A stretch of 17,807 nt of DNA from an uncultured Eubacteriales bacterium (GTDB lineage Bacteria; Bacillota; Clostridia; TANB77; CAG-508): positions 1 to 17,807 of the forward strand of contig CABTXJ010000007.1 of the NCBI GenBank assembly GCA_902488785.1, in the 5' to 3' direction. The notes beneath the pieces are model-generated. The model saw only the letters and a list, made by a program, of their open reading frames with translations. It had not been told where the DNA came from and ran no database searches. Of the stretch, positions 15,706-17,807 are shown in pieces. The translations under genes were made by a program, and so were the position numbers. Position 1 is the stretch's first letter. Every line of letters starts with the position of its first letter.

Positions 15706-16188
15706 TTACCTATTTAATCCTCTTCTGTCTTCTTTTAGTTTTTCAATTGATTGTATTAAATAATCTTCTTGTGCTTGAAGGCTTCCTAAAAGTTCGTTTA
15801 TTGCCATCTCAGCTTCAGCAAGTTTTGAGTCAGCATAATCTCTTGTCCCTTCACTTATCTCTCTTGATTGTATTTTTGCATCTTCAATAATTTTAAGTCC
15901 TTTTTCTTCAGCTTGTCTTGTTATTTCATGTTCATCAATCATTTCAATTATTCTTTTTTCAGCTTCTTTAACAATATCATCTGCTTCTTTTTCAGCTTCT
16001 TTACATATCCTTTGTCTTTCTTCTGTAATCCATTTAGCTTGTTTAATTTCATTTGGTAATGCTTTTTCAATCTCTTCTATAATATTTATTACTTCATCTT
16101 CATTTACCATTATCTTACTACTAAGTGGTACTTTTTTACTTTCAATTATTGTTTCTTTTAGTGCATCTAAAAGGTCTAATACTTCCAT
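15706..16188 (-). CDS. Small coiled-coil protein conserved beside rsmD in Clostridia
   Basis: A 160-residue soluble protein, mostly helical, with a Glu/Lys/Ala-rich coiled coil from about 45 to 155 (ERQRICKEAEKEADDIVKEA). The N-terminal segment MEVLDLLDALKETI followed by KVPLSSKIMVNEDEVINII matches, from memory, a clostridial family often labelled ATPase or ATP synthase subunit B/H-like, though it has no nucleotide-binding motif. Those labels come from coiled-coil resemblance only; the function is unknown. DivIVA-like organisation is another possibility. The ATG at 16188 follows AAGGAG, and the rsmD stop codon overlaps that ribosome site, so it is tightly coupled to rsmD and to ftsK 12 nt downstream. 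Confidence 0.85.
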   Translation of the reverse strand: MEVLDLLDALKETIIESKKVPLSSKIMVNEDEVINIIEEIEKALPNEIKQAKWITEERQRICKEAEKEADDIVKEAEKRIIEMIDEHEITRQAEEKGLKIIEDAKIQSREISEGTRDYADSKLAEAEMAINELLGSLQAQEDYLIQSIEKLKEDRRGLNR

Positions 16189-16197
16189 ATATTCTCC

Positions 16198-16752
16198 TTA
16201 TGTTGTTATATAATTTAAAAATACTCTTCCATATTTTTTAGTTTTTAATATAGTTATCTTTTCATCATTATTAATTTCTTCTACTATTTTTTCGTCATCT
16301 GTTTCATACACTATTATTGTATTTTCCTTAGTTATCCCAGAATCTATTATTTCTTGTATTATCTTATGGCCATCAAATATATATGGTGGATCTAAGAATA
16401 TGATATCAAATTTAGCACCTTCTTCTTTTGCTTTTTTTATATATTCCTTATAATTCATATTATATACATTACTGCAATTTTCTGCTTTACATTTTTTAAT
16501 ATTATTTTTAATTATTCTAATTGCCTTATTTGACTTATCTACAAATGTTACATTGGATGTAAACCTACTATTGCATTCTAGTCCTAGCGCACCACTTCCT
16601 GCAAAAAGATCTAATACATTTTCATAGTCTTCTATGTAATTTTCAAGTGATGAAAACAATGCTTCTTTAACCCTATCTAGTGTAGGTCTAGTATTATTTC
16701 CTTCAAGTGTATCTAATCTTATGCTTCTATTTCTACCAGCTATTATCCTCAT
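16198..16752 (-). CDS. rsmD: 16S rRNA (guanine966-N2)-methyltransferase RsmD
   Basis: A 184-residue complete RsmD, which uses S-adenosylmethionine to methylate G966 of 16S rRNA during 30S assembly. The N-terminus MRIIAGRNRSIRL and TRPTLDRVKEALFSSL (21-36) are family signatures. The SAM site is LDLFAGSGALGLE (47-59), and the catalytic motif DPPY is at 121-124 after FDIIFL. Length is typical. The ATG at 16752 follows GGAG by 4 nt. It heads the rsmD, coiled-coil, ftsK run. The gap upstream holds a short tandem repeat and an AT-only hairpin that may affect its promoter. Confidence 0.96.
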   Translation of the reverse strand: MRIIAGRNRSIRLDTLEGNNTRPTLDRVKEALFSSLENYIEDYENVLDLFAGSGALGLECNSRFTSNVTFVDKSNKAIRIIKNNIKKCKAENCSNVYNMNYKEYIKKAKEEGAKFDIIFLDPPYIFDGHKIIQEIIDSGITKENTIIVYETDDEKIVEEINNDEKITILKTKKYGRVFLNYITT

Positions 16753-16779
16753 ATTTCTCCATAATTATATTAATACAAA

Positions 16780-16824
16780 TATAGTATAGTATAGTATAGT
16801 ATATAATATATACTATATTTTTTT
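16780..16824. repeat. TATAG microsatellite and AT hairpin upstream of rsmD
   Basis: Four perfect TATAG units (16780-16799) run into a perfect hairpin TATAGTATAT-AAT-ATATACTATA (16795-16817) and seven T's. On the minus strand each unit supplies TATACT, a -10-like hexamer, so the tract may itself be the rsmD promoter region. On the plus strand the hairpin plus T tract has terminator form, but no plus-strand gene is known here. The remainder of the 110-nt gap shows nothing else. Confidence 0.7.
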
Positions 16825-16862
16825 ATTTTCATATTACTTTTAAATTTAATAATAATTTTTTA

Positions 16863-17699
16863 TTATTTTGTCTTATTTTTGTTATTATTCTTCTTATTTT
16901 TGTTATATTTTCTATTTTTATTATTTTTATATATTATATTTTTCTTCTTATCATTTCTTTTTTCATTAGAATGGTTTTTAATATCATTCTTTTTTCTATA
17001 ATTTTTCTTTTGTTTTCCACGTTTTTTATTTTTTATATTGTACTTTTTATTTTCTTTCTTATTATTTTTTTTGTTTTTTGATAGCTCTTCTTTTTCAAAG
17101 CTTTTTGTTTTTGATATTTTATTTGTTTTTTTTGATTCTTTTTTAACTATATTTTTTCTATTTTCTATTTTCTTATTATATTCAGTATGTTTTCTTTTAC
17201 CACTATATGATTTTCTTTTATTTACTCTTTTAACTCTAGTAGTTTTATTTACTCTTTCTTCTGTATTTCCTATTATATAGTCAAATTCTTTTATTATTTC
17301 TCTTTTAATATCTACAGGAACCAACTTAATTTTTTTAAGTTTAGCAAGTGAAACAACTTCTGGTATATATTTACCAAATTTATTATAATCTACCCCTTGA
17401 AATTCTTCTCCTTCTCCTGTTCCTAGTTTACCAGATACATATTTGCCTAAAAATATATATTGCATTCTTCTTACAGTATCAATCTTGTACATTAATTTAT
17501 CAATTTTAATGTCTATTCCAAGTTCTTCTTTGATCTCTCTTATTGTTGTTTCATTTATCTTCTCACCAGGTTCTCTTCCTCCACCTGGAATCGTATAATA
17601 TATTTGCTTATTCTTACCATATCCTCTTTCTCTTCTCATTAGAATTATATTATCATTATATGGTACAATTGCGGCTCCTCTATCATTCCATCTTTCCAT
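16863..17699 (-). CDS. Nudix hydrolase with long Lys/Asn-rich C-terminal tail
   Basis: A 278-residue protein if started at ATG 17699, which follows GCGGAGGAAATT. The in-frame ATG at 17753 overlaps the -35 element and is rejected. Residues 1 to about 140 are a Nudix domain. The Nudix box GGREPGEKINETTIREIKEE (40-59, continuing LGI) fits the consensus with Glu46, Arg54, Glu55, Glu58, Glu59 and Gly61, so it should bind metal and cleave a nucleoside diphosphate linked to some group. The substrate cannot be told; start and spacing resemble small MutT-like ADP-sugar or NTP hydrolases. From about 145 to the end the chain is almost only Lys, Asn, Arg, Glu, Ser and Ile, with runs such as NKNKKNNNKNKTK. 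This basic tail is not part of the fold and may bind nucleic acid or reflect AT-rich slippage. Confidence 0.9.
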   Translation of the reverse strand: MERWNDRGAAIVPYNDNIILMRRERGYGKNKQIYYTIPGGGREPGEKINETTIREIKEELGIDIKIDKLMYKIDTVRRMQYIFLGKYVSGKLGTGEGEEFQGVDYNKFGKYIPEVVSLAKLKKIKLVPVDIKREIIKEFDYIIGNTEERVNKTTRVKRVNKRKSYSGKRKHTEYNKKIENRKNIVKKESKKTNKISKTKSFEKEELSKNKKNNKKENKKYNIKNKKRGKQKKNYRKKNDIKNHSNEKRNDKKKNIIYKNNKNRKYNKNKKNNNKNKTK

Positions 17700-17724
17700 A
17701 ATTTCCTCCGCATTCTTTACATAT

Positions 17725-17753
17725 ATAATATAAGAATTGTAACAATTTTTCAA
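17725..17753 (-). promoter_or_regulatory. Promoter of the Nudix gene
   Basis: On the minus strand, -35 TTGAAA (17748-17753) and -10 TATTAT (17725-17730) are exactly 17 nt apart. The -10 lies 25 nt upstream of the ATG at 17699. This supports the shorter protein start. Confidence 0.7.
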
Positions 17754-17778
17754 CTAATGCATATATATTGCAACTATA

Positions 17779-17807
17779 TATTTTAATAAAAAAAATCGAG
17801 TAGGAGG
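17779..17807 (-). terminator. Possible half of a terminator at the window edge
   Basis: On the minus strand the edge reads CCTCCTACTCGA followed by eight T's. That is the form of the right arm and U tract of a Rho-independent terminator whose left arm would lie outside. Read on the plus strand the same bases end in AGGAGG, which could instead be a ribosome site for a gene beyond the window. Confidence 0.35.

Noticed and set aside
17700..17753. Longer Nudix start at 17753
   Set aside because: It overlaps the -35 element and lies upstream of a clear GGAGG and ATG at 17699.

Overview
The window looks like the end of an assembled contig from a very AT-rich Bacillota (Firmicutes), most likely a gut-type clostridial lineage. 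I judged the base composition by eye and did not compute it. Support for this placement comes from the SecA with a zinc-binding tail, strong AGGAGG-type ribosome sites, a low-GC core gene set, and a small coiled-coil gene between rsmD and ftsK that I recall from Clostridia. The first 22 bases are not biological: they match the 3' end of the Illumina TruSeq read-2 adapter, so the real sequence starts at about 23. Every gene I can support lies on the minus strand, so transcription runs from high to low coordinates.

Right part (17753 to 10950): a Nudix hydrolase with a long Lys/Asn-rich tail, then a tight run of rsmD (16S rRNA methyltransferase), a small coiled-coil protein, ftsK (DNA translocase) and a 502-residue protein I do not recognise. 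A long bipartite hairpin terminator closes this run. The FtsK is the most unusual item: after the motor it appears to carry three gamma-type winged-helix domains in tandem instead of one.

Middle (10779 to 4235): a PLD-type cardiolipin synthase with its own strong promoter and terminator, then era and recO (1-nt overlap), then secA with a terminator. These are housekeeping genes for membrane lipid synthesis, ribosome assembly, recombination repair and protein export. RecO has no cysteine at all, so it cannot have the usual zinc site.

Left accessory part (4177 to 1190): a membrane-anchored PepSY-like protein broken by a one-base slip in an A7 run, a fragment of a RhuM-type protein, the last ~40 codons of a second copy of an AAA/DUF4143 ATPase, and then the intact ATPase. 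The intact ATPase and the relic are each followed by the same hairpin, which suggests a tandem duplication of gene plus terminator in which one copy decayed.

Left end (1141 to 23): a Fur-family regulator, probably Zur, and a His-rich zinc-binding lipoprotein (ZnuA/AdcA type) cut off by the contig end. A 15-bp Fur/Zur-like 7-1-7 inverted repeat lies just downstream of a good promoter for the pair, which suggests metal-responsive autoregulation.
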